Shown here: positions 34,821 to 42,903 of the stretch, piece after piece | Layout of the letters: each line of letters begins with the position of its first letter | Position numbering within the stretch: the stretch's first letter is position 1 | Assembly (NCBI GenBank): GCA_016791105.1 | Contig: JAEUNM010000136.1 | Span: 31,983 to 95,982, forward strand | Reading direction: 5' to 3' | Length of the DNA stretch: 64,000 bases | DNA from: Rhodocyclaceae bacterium | GTDB lineage: Bacteria > Pseudomonadota > Gammaproteobacteria > Burkholderiales > Rhodocyclaceae | Program-made: the position numbers and the translations under genes | The notes under the pieces: model-generated | What the model was told of the DNA's origin: nothing | Databases searched by the model: none | Seen by the model: the letters and a program-made list of their open reading frames with translations, nothing else

Positions 34821-36389
34821 ATGTCCCGGCTGCGCCCCCTATTGTTCGTACTCGCGCTAGGCTCGCAGGCGGTGCCGGCGGCGGATTCCGCCGGCCTGCA
34901 ATTCCCGGTACGGGGCTATACCGTGCGCGGCGCCACCGTATTTACGGCCCCGCAAATCGAGGCCCTGCTGGCGCCTTACACCGGCCCGGCGCGCGGCTTT
35001 GCCGATGTGGAGTCGGCCCGCGCGGCGCTGCAGGCGGCCTACCAGCAAGCCGGCTGGGGCGCCGCGGTGGTCAATATCCCCGAGCAGGACATCGAAGACG
35101 GCAGCATCCGGCTGCAAGTCCTGGAGCCGCGCCTCAAATCCTTGGACATTCAAGGTAACGCGCGTTTCGATACGGCCAACATCGCGGCCAGTCTGTCCGC
35201 CCTGCAAGTGGGCAGCATGCCCAACACCGGCCACCTCGAACGCCAGGTGGCGCTGGTAAATGAAAATCCGGCCAAACACACGGAAGCTACCTTGCAGAGC
35301 ACGGGCGAGACGGGCCTCATCAGTGCCGCCGTGCAGGTCACGGAAAACGATCCCTGGCAGCGCTTCATCAGTCTGGATAATTCCGGCTCGCCGGAAACCG
35401 GCGAATACCGCATCGCGGCCGGCCTGCAATATGCAAATGCGTTCAACCGCGACCAGGTCGCGACGCTGCAATATACGACTTCGCCCAGCAAGCCCTCGAA
35501 AGTGCACATATTCGGCGCCGGCTATCGCATACCTTTATACGAACTGGGCGACGCAATCGAATTCGTGGCCGGCTATTCCAGTGTCGATTCCGGTACCGTA
35601 CAGGGCCTGTTCAACGTAAGCGGTAACGGGCGCCTGTTTGGCGCGCGCTATGTTCATTATTTAAGGCGCGAGGGCGGCTACACGCAGCGGTTGACATTGC
35701 GTGCCGACTGGCGCGATTTCACCAGCGACATCGATTTCCAGGGACGTCCGCTCGGCAACCGGGTGCTGGTGCACCCCTTGTCTGCGGCATATACCGGCGG
35801 CTGGCGCGGCGAGGCCCACGAACTCGGATTTACGGCCGACATCGCACACAACCTGCCCGGCGGCCGGCATGGCCATGACGAACATTTCCAGGCCGCGCGT
35901 GCCGGCGCGCGCGCAGCCTATACGGCGCTGCATCTGGATGCCCATGCCACGTTTGATTTGCCGCGCGACTGGCAGGTGCGCGCGAATTTTCAGTCGCAGT
36001 ACAGCCGTGACGCGCTGGTGTCGGGCGAACAGTTTGGCCTTGGCGGCGCCGACTCCATACGCGGCATGCGCGAACGCGCGCTGGCCAATGACAAAGGGTT
36101 TCGCTTCGGCGCCGACCTGTACACCCCGTCCTATACGGCGCAACAAGACCTGCGCCTGCGCGGTGTGGCCTTCTACGACTGCGGCCGCCTCTGGCGCAAC
36201 GAAGCGCAACCGGGCGAAGTGCAGCGACAGGGCGTCGCCAGCATTGGCCTGGGCCTGCGTCTGGACTATTCCTCGCGCCTGCGCCTGCGCGTCGATTGGG
36301 CGCACCTGCTGAAAGGCAATGACACGCCGGGCAGTTCCGTACAGACTGGGGACGAACGCATACACGCCAGCCTGGTGCTCAGTTTCTAA
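34821..36389 (+). CDS. Orphan TpsB/ShlB-type outer-membrane transporter
   Basis: The 522-residue protein has a signal peptide (LRPLLFVLALGSQAVPA), POTRA-like segments (VRGYTVRGATVFTAPQIEALL; IRLQVLEPRLKSLDIQGNARF), and an Omp85-type barrel with GGADSIRGMRERAL corresponding to the lid-lock motif and a terminal Phe (LVLSF). No TpsA gene adjoins it, unlike the 5683 transporter. The start is uncertain: AAAGGA abuts ATG 34821 directly, but this start gives the best signal peptide. Confidence 0.85.
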   Translation: MSRLRPLLFVLALGSQAVPAADSAGLQFPVRGYTVRGATVFTAPQIEALLAPYTGPARGFADVESARAALQAAYQQAGWGAAVVNIPEQDIEDGSIRLQVLEPRLKSLDIQGNARFDTANIAASLSALQVGSMPNTGHLERQVALVNENPAKHTEATLQSTGETGLISAAVQVTENDPWQRFISLDNSGSPETGEYRIAAGLQYANAFNRDQVATLQYTTSPSKPSKVHIFGAGYRIPLYELGDAIEFVAGYSSVDSGTVQGLFNVSGNGRLFGARYVHYLRREGGYTQRLTLRADWRDFTSDIDFQGRPLGNRVLVHPLSAAYTGGWRGEAHELGFTADIAHNLPGGRHGHDEHFQAARAGARAAYTALHLDAHATFDLPRDWQVRANFQSQYSRDALVSGEQFGLGGADSIRGMRERALANDKGFRFGADLYTPSYTAQQDLRLRGVAFYDCGRLWRNEAQPGEVQRQGVASIGLGLRLDYSSRLRLRVDWAHLLKGNDTPGSSVQTGDERIHASLVLSF

Positions 36390-36413
36390 CCGTTTGCTTG
36401 CGGGCGGCGCAAC

Positions 36414-37277
36414 TTAGAGCTGATCGGCTGCGACTTGCGGCGTCGGCATTGTGGCTGCTTCGTCGATCGGCGGGGGCCGACAGGATTCGCTCAGAAAACT
36501 TACGGCATGACGAGCAACTTCTGCGCTTTCGGCGTCTTGCGTAAGGAAATGGTAGCTGTCGTCGAACACGGTAAGCTGCGCCAGCCCGTGCGGCACGGCG
36601 GCCAGCACCTGTTCCGCATTGCGCAGGCTGCACAGATCGTCTTCGCGTGCGTGCAACACCAGCACGGGTGCTTTTACGCGCGGCAGGGCGCGCAGCAGCG
36701 AGCGCGTGCAGCGCTGCATCTGGTACAGACCATCCAGCGGCAGATCGGCGCAATCTTCATCCAGCCGCGCCGGCGGCCAGCCGCGGGCGAGATGATCGCC
36801 GCGCAGCAGCGGGCTTTTAACGCCCATCGGCGCCGCCAGCCGGGCGCGCAAGGTATGCCGCAGTGGCGTGCGCATTAAAAGCCGCATCAACTTCCAGCGC
36901 TTCGGGGTATTCCAGCCGTCCAGATCGAGCGCACAGGACATCGCTACCACGGCGCGCACCTGCCGGTTGCGCTCGGCTGCCACGCGCAGCGCTAGATTGG
37001 CCCCGACGCCGAGGCCGGCCAGCGAAAGATTGCCGTAGCGCTGTGACAGCTTGTCGAATTCGACCAGCACCCGGCTTATCCAGCTACCATAGCTGTCGAC
37101 CGAATAGGGCTCCGCCGCCCGCATGCCGAACGCCCGCATGTATGGGCAATGTACCGCGAAACCGGCGCGCTCCAGGGCCGAGCACAAGCTCGCCATCTGT
37201 TCCGGATTGCCGAAAAGATCGTGCAGCACGAGTACGGCGCTATCCTTGCGAGCACTCGGTGCGGCGAGCTGGTTCAT
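36414..37277 (-). CDS. Alpha/beta-hydrolase-fold protein lacking the nucleophile serine
   Basis: The 287-residue protein has the fold's beta-strand pattern with DLFGNPEQM near the oxyanion region, the acid/His region PVLVLHAREDDLCS and SYHFLTQD. At the nucleophile elbow the sequence is LAGLGVGANLAL, so the GxSxG serine is Gly. It could be a non-catalytic relative or use another mechanism. It is on the same strand as, and 107 bases downstream of... the histidine-kinase end lies beyond its start; no operon partner is clear. Confidence 0.7.
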   Translation of the reverse strand: MNQLAAPSARKDSAVLVLHDLFGNPEQMASLCSALERAGFAVHCPYMRAFGMRAAEPYSVDSYGSWISRVLVEFDKLSQRYGNLSLAGLGVGANLALRVAAERNRQVRAVVAMSCALDLDGWNTPKRWKLMRLLMRTPLRHTLRARLAAPMGVKSPLLRGDHLARGWPPARLDEDCADLPLDGLYQMQRCTRSLLRALPRVKAPVLVLHAREDDLCSLRNAEQVLAAVPHGLAQLTVFDDSYHFLTQDAESAEVARHAVSFLSESCRPPPIDEAATMPTPQVAADQL

Positions 37278-37384
37278 GGAAATTTCGGCAGGAATTTACT
37301 TGGCCTTAAGTTTAACCGAATTTCACTGACGGGCACCTTGCCATTGCACGACACCCGCTGCAGCCAAAATAGGGGCGTAGCGCC

Positions 37385-39628
37385 CTATGCCGCAGCGCCA
37401 TCCATGAATGGCCGGCACAGGTGTATCTGCTCGGCCAGCGTCAGCAAGGAACAATCTTTGCTCAACACCCCGTTCATACCGGCCTTGCCGGCGGCAGCGC
37501 GCAGTTCCGCATTTTCCGCGTCGACGCTTGCCAGGATGGGCATTTGCAGCCCCATGGCACGCAATTCCGCGGCTGCCGCAAAGCCGTCGCCGCGCGCCAG
37601 AGCGGCGGAAAAAATCGCCATTTGCGGCGCTTGGGTCGCCGCGGCGAGGATTGCTGCCGGGCCGTCGGAAACCGTGGTTACGACATGGCCCAAGGCGTGC
37701 AGCAGTTCCACCATATGCATGCGCGCCGGTAGGTCGCCCTCTGCCAGTAAAACCTGCACGGACGCTTTGCCATATATGGCGCGCAATTCGGCTTCCGGCG
37801 TCTGCGGCACCTGCATGCGCACGCTGAAGCGAAAGCAACTGCCTTCGCCGGGTGTACTGGTCGCGTCGATATCGCCGTGCATGGCCTGCACCAGGCGCCG
37901 TGACAGCGCCAGGCCCAGGCCGCGGCCGCCGTGCCGCCGGGTGAGCGAACTATCGCCCTGCGCGAAAGCGTCGAATATCATTTTCAGCTTGTCGGCCGTA
38001 ATCCCGATGCCGGTATCATGAACCTGGCAGTGCACCAAGGCCGGGCCATGCCCTCCCAGCGGCGGTTGTGGGCAACTTACGCGCACGGACACACTGCCGC
38101 GCTCGGTAAATTTGATCGCATTACCGACCAGATTGAGCAATACCTGGCGCAGGCGCGCGGCATCCGCGATCACCCAGCGCGGCATGCTGGCGTCACAGTC
38201 CAGTTCGAGCGCAAGTTGTTTGGCGCGAACGTCCACCACCAGCATGTTCAGCGCGTCGGCCACACAGGCGGCAAGCGCGAACGGTTCTTCGCGCATTTCC
38301 ACAAGGCCCGATTCCATGCGCGCAAAATCGAGCACATCGTCGAGCAGGGTGCGCAAATTTTCCGCGCAGCCATAGGCCGCGCGTAAATATTCGCTGCGTT
38401 CTTCGGCATTCGTGGCACTGCCGTCGAGCACCAGCCGCGTCAGGCCCATCATGCCGTTGAGCGGGGTGCGGATTTCGTGACTCATGTTGGCGACGAATTC
38501 CGACTTGGCCCGGCTGGCCGCCTTGGCGGCGGCGTGCGCGCGCTCGAGTTGAGCATGCTGTTCGTCGCGCCGTTTGCGCAGCCGGTGCAACCACAGCGTG
38601 GCGGCGATAATGATCAGATCGAATAACGCCGTGCCACCGCCGATCACATTGGCGGTGGTGCGCCAGCGCCGCAGCACCAGGCCCTCGCTGGCGGTGATAT
38701 TGACGTAGAGGGGGTAGCTGTCGAGCACGTGCGGCGCGACGATGCGCAATTCGCTGCGCGTCGGGTCGAAGGTGCGCGGCGCATCGGTCACGACGCTGCC
38801 CGCTTCCTGGCCCGATTCGATGATGCGCAGCGAAGTGAGGCTGGCGCTGCGCTTGCCGATGGCATCGGAGCGTTCGGGCACACGCGCCATGAGCGTGCCG
38901 TCGCGGCGGAATAGTGAAATCGCGCTGTTTTCGGGATCAGGCAGCACCGATTGGAAAAACTTCTGGAAAAACGCCGATTCCACGCCGGCCAGTACCAAGC
39001 CCAGCGTTTCGCCCGACGGCGTGACGATTTTGCGCGCCAGATAAAAGGTCCAGCGGCCAGTGCCGCGATTCTGCACCGGCGCCGACAGGAATAATTCCAG
39101 TTTGGAATCGGCCATGTGCGCGGTGAAATAATCGCGGTCGGCCAGATTGATGCGCGGCGGCGGGTAGCTGCGCGTAAAGTTGATCACGTCGCCGTCGCGT
39201 CCGACTATGGTCGCGACGTCGATTTGCCCCACCCCGCGGATGCGCTCCTGCATCATCAGGAACACCGCCCGGGTGCCCATGACACGACGCAAATCATCGA
39301 CGCTATCCACACCGGACGCATTGACGTGGTCCACGATGCGCCCCAGTACCGCGTCAGCCGCGGTGAGGGTTTGCCCGGCGTGCTGGGCGAGCAAGGTGGA
39401 CGCGCTGGCGAGATTGGTACGCCAATCTTCGATCGCGTCGCCGCGGCTGAGCCAGATCATGAGCGCCGCCGCACCACTGAGCGCCACCAGCACCGTGCCG
39501 CCGATCAGCAGCACCGCCTTCTCGCGCAACCAGGCCCGCGGCCGCATCGCCAATGAAGCGCCGGTTCCGTCGGGAACGGGATCCGGGGCAAATCTACCTT
39601 GAGAGGGCGTGTCGGGCAGGTAGTTCAT
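37385..39628 (-). CDS. Hybrid sensor histidine kinase with extracytoplasmic CACHE-like sensor and degenerate receiver
   Basis: The 747-residue membrane protein has one TM near residues 36-58, a periplasmic PDC/CACHE-type sensor (about 60-315; YFTAHMADSKLELFLSAPVQNRGTG split, LVLAGVES), a second TM near 325, a HisKA domain (FVANMSHEIRTPLNGMMG, phospho-His) and HATPase_c (NLVGNAIKF, DTGIGI, GRGLGLALSRRL). The C-terminal receiver-like domain (about 625-740) has the Lys region (GVLSKDC) but Ser where the phospho-acceptor Asp should be (MAIFSAAL). No response regulator gene adjoins it. Confidence 0.85.
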   Translation of the reverse strand: MNYLPDTPSQGRFAPDPVPDGTGASLAMRPRAWLREKAVLLIGGTVLVALSGAAALMIWLSRGDAIEDWRTNLASASTLLAQHAGQTLTAADAVLGRIVDHVNASGVDSVDDLRRVMGTRAVFLMMQERIRGVGQIDVATIVGRDGDVINFTRSYPPPRINLADRDYFTAHMADSKLELFLSAPVQNRGTGRWTFYLARKIVTPSGETLGLVLAGVESAFFQKFFQSVLPDPENSAISLFRRDGTLMARVPERSDAIGKRSASLTSLRIIESGQEAGSVVTDAPRTFDPTRSELRIVAPHVLDSYPLYVNITASEGLVLRRWRTTANVIGGGTALFDLIIIAATLWLHRLRKRRDEQHAQLERAHAAAKAASRAKSEFVANMSHEIRTPLNGMMGLTRLVLDGSATNAEERSEYLRAAYGCAENLRTLLDDVLDFARMESGLVEMREEPFALAACVADALNMLVVDVRAKQLALELDCDASMPRWVIADAARLRQVLLNLVGNAIKFTERGSVSVRVSCPQPPLGGHGPALVHCQVHDTGIGITADKLKMIFDAFAQGDSSLTRRHGGRGLGLALSRRLVQAMHGDIDATSTPGEGSCFRFSVRMQVPQTPEAELRAIYGKASVQVLLAEGDLPARMHMVELLHALGHVVTTVSDGPAAILAAATQAPQMAIFSAALARGDGFAAAAELRAMGLQMPILASVDAENAELRAAAGKAGMNGVLSKDCSLLTLAEQIHLCRPFMDGAAA

Positions 39629-39728
39629 GGCCCCGAGATTATCTCAGGGCAGACCGCAACGGCGCATTGAATTGCGTGGGCTATGTTGCACAATTTGCCG
39701 GCTTGCCGATAAACGCCGGCGGTTCGCC

Positions 39729-40094
39729 TCAGGCGCCGCTCGACGCCTCCGCTGCGCGCACGGTCTGTTCGTAAGCGGCGAGCGCATCGGCGGCGTACAT
39801 ATAGGAAGGTCCGCCCCCCATATAGACCGCTACGGCGAGGGTTTCTTCGATTTCCGCGCGGCTCGCCCCCAGGCGCACCAGGGCTTCGACGTGGAAACCG
39901 ATGCAGGCATCGCAATGACCGGCAACGCTCAAACCAAGCGCGATGAATTCCTTGGTTTTTTTATCCAGAACCCCGTCTTTCATGGCCGCCTGCGCGAGCG
40001 CCGTGAAGCCGCGCGCAACGTCCGGCATGTCGGCACGGAATTTGGCCAGCGATGCCGATGTGGAGCGGGTGATGTCGTGGTAATCCTTGCCCAT
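39729..40094 (-). CDS. Carboxymuconolactone decarboxylase/AhpD-like protein
   Basis: The 121-residue protein has the AhpD-type redox motif CDACIGFH (Cys-x-x-Cys followed by His) preceded by KTKEFIALGLSVAGH, as in small CMD-family peroxidase-like proteins. It probably works in the cytoplasm as a thiol peroxidase or reductant partner. The true CMD decarboxylases lack this Cys pair. It lies 103 bases upstream (by transcription) of nothing recognisable; the kinase gene follows on the same strand. Confidence 0.85.
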   Translation of the reverse strand: MGKDYHDITRSTSASLAKFRADMPDVARGFTALAQAAMKDGVLDKKTKEFIALGLSVAGHCDACIGFHVEALVRLGASRAEIEETLAVAVYMGGGPSYMYAADALAAYEQTVRAAEASSGA

Positions 40095-40273
40095 GGCTAA
40101 AGCCTCCGGTTTGCAGTTGTCGGGTGCGCGCAGGAGCCGGTGGCTTCATAAGCGCGCCAGATTGGAGGGAAGAATATTAGAGATTGCTAATTTTGTCCAG
40201 TGTGACTTTTGCAACTTTAGCTGCGGGTTGCGCCGCCGTTATGACAAACCGGTAGCATGAGCGGGAGTTCAAA

Positions 40274-40468
40274 ATGGAAGTGTCGGATATCGCCAGCATG
40301 GCGACCGCGATGGCGCAAAGCCGCATCCAGCAGGCGGTACAGGTAAGCGTGCTGAAAAAATCCCTCGACGCCGAGCAAACCAGCGCCATGCAGTTGCTCG
40401 ACGCGATTCCGGGCTCGCCCGGGTCCAATCCGCTGCACCTGGGACAAAACGTAGACGTGCACGCCTGA
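40274..40468 (+). CDS. Small YjfB-family putative motility protein
   Basis: The 64-residue product (MEVSDIASMATAMAQSRIQQ at the start, AMQLLDAIPG near the middle) fits the YjfB putative motility family, often controlled with flagellar genes. GGGAG six bases upstream supports the start. GCCGTTAT (40235-40242) resembles the flagellar sigma-28 -10 box GCCGATAA, but the matching -35 is poor. Its stop lies in the hairpin shared with the convergent ATPase gene. Confidence 0.75.
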   Translation: MEVSDIASMATAMAQSRIQQAVQVSVLKKSLDAEQTSAMQLLDAIPGSPGSNPLHLGQNVDVHA

Positions 40469-40490
40469 AGCGGCCGCGGGCCGCTTCAGG
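40464..40490. terminator. 12-bp hairpin spanning two convergent stop codons
   Basis: CCTGAAGCGGCC (40464-40475) pairs perfectly with GGCCGCTTCAGG (40479-40490) around a 3-base loop. The stem contains the stop codon of the YjfB gene on the plus strand and of the ABC ATPase gene on the minus strand. No T-run follows either way, so termination strength is uncertain. Confidence 0.55.
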
Positions 40491-41154
40491 CGGCCTCCAG
40501 CCGGCCGGCGCGCGTGAGCACATAAACGCGATCGCACTGCGCGCAGGCCTGGCGCGAATGCGTCACCATGATGCCCAGGGCCGGCTGGGCGCGTATCTGC
40601 GTGCCCAGCAATTGCAGTACCGCAGCGGCGGTATCGGCGTCGAGGTTGCCGGTCGGTTCGTCGGCCAGAAGCAGGCGCGGCCGGTGCGCGAGCGCGCGCG
40701 CGATGGCGATACGCTGCAATTCCCCGCCCGACAGTTGCGACGGCCGTGCCGCCGCGCGCCCGTCCAGGCCCACCGCAGCCAGCATTTCGGCCGCACGCGC
40801 GCGGCGTTCAACCGTCGGCACGGCGTTCAGCAACAGGCATAGTTCGACGTTCTGCAGCGCCGACAGGTGCGGCAATATGTGAAACGCCTGGAACACGAAA
40901 CCCATGCTGCGACGGCGCAGCCGGGCCGCAGCCGTTTCGTCCAGGCGGGTGAGATCGACCCCGTCCAGTTCCAGCCGGCCCGAGTCGGGCCGGTCCAGGC
41001 CGGCAATCAGATTGAGCAGGGTGGATTTGCCAACGCCGGATTCGCCACGTATGCCCACCCAGGTGCCGGCTTCGAGCGTCAGATTCACACCCGCGAGCAG
41101 GTGCCGTGGCGGTGAGCCGGGCAAAGTTTTGCAGAGGTTTTCCAGCACGAGCAT
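40486..41154 (-). CDS. ABC transporter ATP-binding protein (LolD/MacB-type), no permease adjacent
   Basis: The 222-residue ATPase has Walker A GESGVGKST, Q-loop FVFQAFHILPHLS, signature LSGGELQRIAIARAL, Walker B LLLADEPTGNLD and the switch His in IMVTHSRQAC. The GNLD after Walker B places it in the LolD/MacB/FtsE type VII-exporter class. The normal FtsX-like permease gene is missing on both sides. The start MLVLENLCKTL is chosen because the frame upstream runs through the tRNA gene. Confidence 0.85.
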   Translation of the reverse strand: MLVLENLCKTLPGSPPRHLLAGVNLTLEAGTWVGIRGESGVGKSTLLNLIAGLDRPDSGRLELDGVDLTRLDETAAARLRRRSMGFVFQAFHILPHLSALQNVELCLLLNAVPTVERRARAAEMLAAVGLDGRAAARPSQLSGGELQRIAIARALAHRPRLLLADEPTGNLDADTAAAVLQLLGTQIRAQPALGIMVTHSRQACAQCDRVYVLTRAGRLEAA

Positions 41155-41283
41155 GGCGATGGGGCGTAAAGCTGTGGCATCACCATGCGATGGTAGCGCA
41201 GCCGGAGGGAGTGGCTGCGCGCCGGCGGGCGAGGAAACTTTTGCCGGCGGCCCCGGGCTGAAGCAGCGCCTGTTCGATCCGTT

Positions 41284-41368
41284 TGGTGCGCGGAGAGAGA
41301 CTCGAACTCTCACGCCTTGCGGCACTGCCCCCTCAAGACAGCGCGTCTACCAGTTCCGCCACCCGCGC
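41284..41368 (-). tRNA. tRNA-Leu (anticodon GAG)
   Basis: Read on the minus strand, GCGCGGG at 41368 pairs with TCCGCGC before discriminator A and encoded CCA (41286-41284). The stem CTGTC/GGCAG encloses loop TTGAGGG, giving anticodon GAG for CUC/CUU codons. The long variable arm and the TTCGAGTCTC T-arm pattern fit a class II leucine tRNA, 85 bases with CCA. Confidence 0.93.
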
Positions 41369-41516
41369 ACTGGGAATCGAACGAGGCCGCGATATTAGCA
41401 AAAGCCGCGGCGCTGCGCCAGTCGTGGCGCGCGCGCCACAGCCGCGGCGCGCTCCGCCCCATGTCCGGGGCACGGCAGGCGGTGGCAAAATGGGGTTTTA
41501 CCTGCGCGCAGCCACC

Positions 41517-42692
41517 ATGAAAAACACGTTGAGGTCCGTTCTGGCGGCTGCACTGGCCCTATCCGCCAGCATGCCGGCCTTCGCCCTGCAGGATTGCGAA
41601 CTGGACGGCAAGCAGGTCAACCCCGACAACGGTGCCACGACCGCCGGCAAAACCGGGATATTGCGCTGCCGCGACCGCGACAGCGGGCAATTGCTGCGCG
41701 AACAGGAATTGAAAAACGGCCAGTACCTGGGCCTGGTTCGCCACTACCGCAACGGCAAACTGGAGCAGGAATACAGCGTCAATGCACGCGGCAACCGCGA
41801 CGGCCGCGCGCGTCAATTCGACCCCGAAAGCGGCCGCCTGCTGCGCGACGAAACACTCGCGGACAGCCGTAACGTGGGCTTGGCACAGACTTTCCACAAG
41901 AACGGACAACGCGCGCGTATCGGTTTTTACGCCGACAACGGCGAAATTCGCGCCTATGCGGACTTCAACACCTCCGGGCAATTGAGCGGCCTGCTATGCG
42001 CCGACCGCCCGCTGTTGGGCGCGCAGGCCGACGAGACCACCTGGTGCGGCTTCGGTGCGCGCGAAGCGGTGGTCACCACGCTATACGGCAATGACGGCAA
42101 TGCGCGCGAAAAACTGTCCTACCGCGAGGGCCGCGTGGTAGCTGCCGAATCTTTCTGGCGCAACGGCAAGCCGCAACGCCGAGAAACTTTCGACGCAAAT
42201 GGTGGCGGGACCGAACAGCGCTACGACGAACAAGGCGTCAAACGCAAGGAAACGCACTGGTTGCCGTCCGGGCGCGGGCGCGTGAAAGAAAGCGAACAGG
42301 AATTTCACGACAGCGGCGCCCTCATTCACGAACAGCGCTGGATCGACGGCTTATTGGCAAGCGAGCGGCATTGGTATCTGAACGGCCAGTTGCGCGAAGA
42401 ATCCAGTTTCGAGGGCGCGGGCGGCGCACGGCTGCGCCACAGCAAGCAATACCACGATAACGGCAGCCAGGCTTTCACGGGCGATTTCCGTCCGGAAGGG
42501 CGTTACAACGAAATTCCGGTGGGCGTGCAGCAGCGTTTCGACGCCGCCGGCCGGCCGCAGCAGGAATCCACCTATGACGAGCGCGGCCGGCTTACGCGCC
42601 AGCGCGAATTCGACGCCGCCGGCAACGTGACCCGCGACGACGCCGTTTTCGAAGACGGTTCGCGCAAAGCTTACGCCACGCCGGCGCGCTGA
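41517..42692 (+). CDS. Secreted MORN-variant repeat protein (YwqK-like)
   Basis: The 391-residue product has a signal peptide (LRSVLAAALALSASMPAFA) and repeated motifs such as GLVRHYRNGKLEQEY, AQTFHKNGQRARIGFY, ESFWRNGKPQRRETFD, RHWYLNGQLREESSFE and KQYHDNGSQAF, i.e. the two-stranded MORN_2 repeat (YxNGxLxxEx). Four Cys lie in the N-terminal half. Proteins of this kind are often labelled toxin-antitoxin YwqK family; the true role is unknown. The open frame upstream of this ATG crosses the tRNA and is not coding. Confidence 0.75.
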   Translation: MKNTLRSVLAAALALSASMPAFALQDCELDGKQVNPDNGATTAGKTGILRCRDRDSGQLLREQELKNGQYLGLVRHYRNGKLEQEYSVNARGNRDGRARQFDPESGRLLRDETLADSRNVGLAQTFHKNGQRARIGFYADNGEIRAYADFNTSGQLSGLLCADRPLLGAQADETTWCGFGAREAVVTTLYGNDGNAREKLSYREGRVVAAESFWRNGKPQRRETFDANGGGTEQRYDEQGVKRKETHWLPSGRGRVKESEQEFHDSGALIHEQRWIDGLLASERHWYLNGQLREESSFEGAGGARLRHSKQYHDNGSQAFTGDFRPEGRYNEIPVGVQQRFDAAGRPQQESTYDERGRLTRQREFDAAGNVTRDDAVFEDGSRKAYATPAR

Positions 42693-42903
42693 GCCCGAAC
42701 TTTATTTCCGCCTCGCCTCGCCCTGCCGCGCAGCCCGGCCGCGTCCGGGAAGCGCGTTGCGCATCGGCAATCCCTGCCTTGCAGCGGCGCCGCATGCGAA
42801 CCGTCAAGCGGCTCCGCAGCCGCATCCTGCCTGCGCCCAGGGACTAAAGGCCATGCGCTCCGTGCCGATATTCAGTTCTATCTCAATCGGCGCAGGACTG
42901 GGC

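Noticed and set aside
41284..41368. tRNA-Leu as attachment site of the conjugative element
   Set aside because: It is 8.7 kb from parA with ordinary chromosomal genes between, and no integrase or repeated tRNA 3' end was seen.
41283..41516. N-terminal extension of the MORN-like gene
   Set aside because: The stretch runs antisense through the tRNA-Leu gene; the ATG at 41517 begins a good signal peptide.
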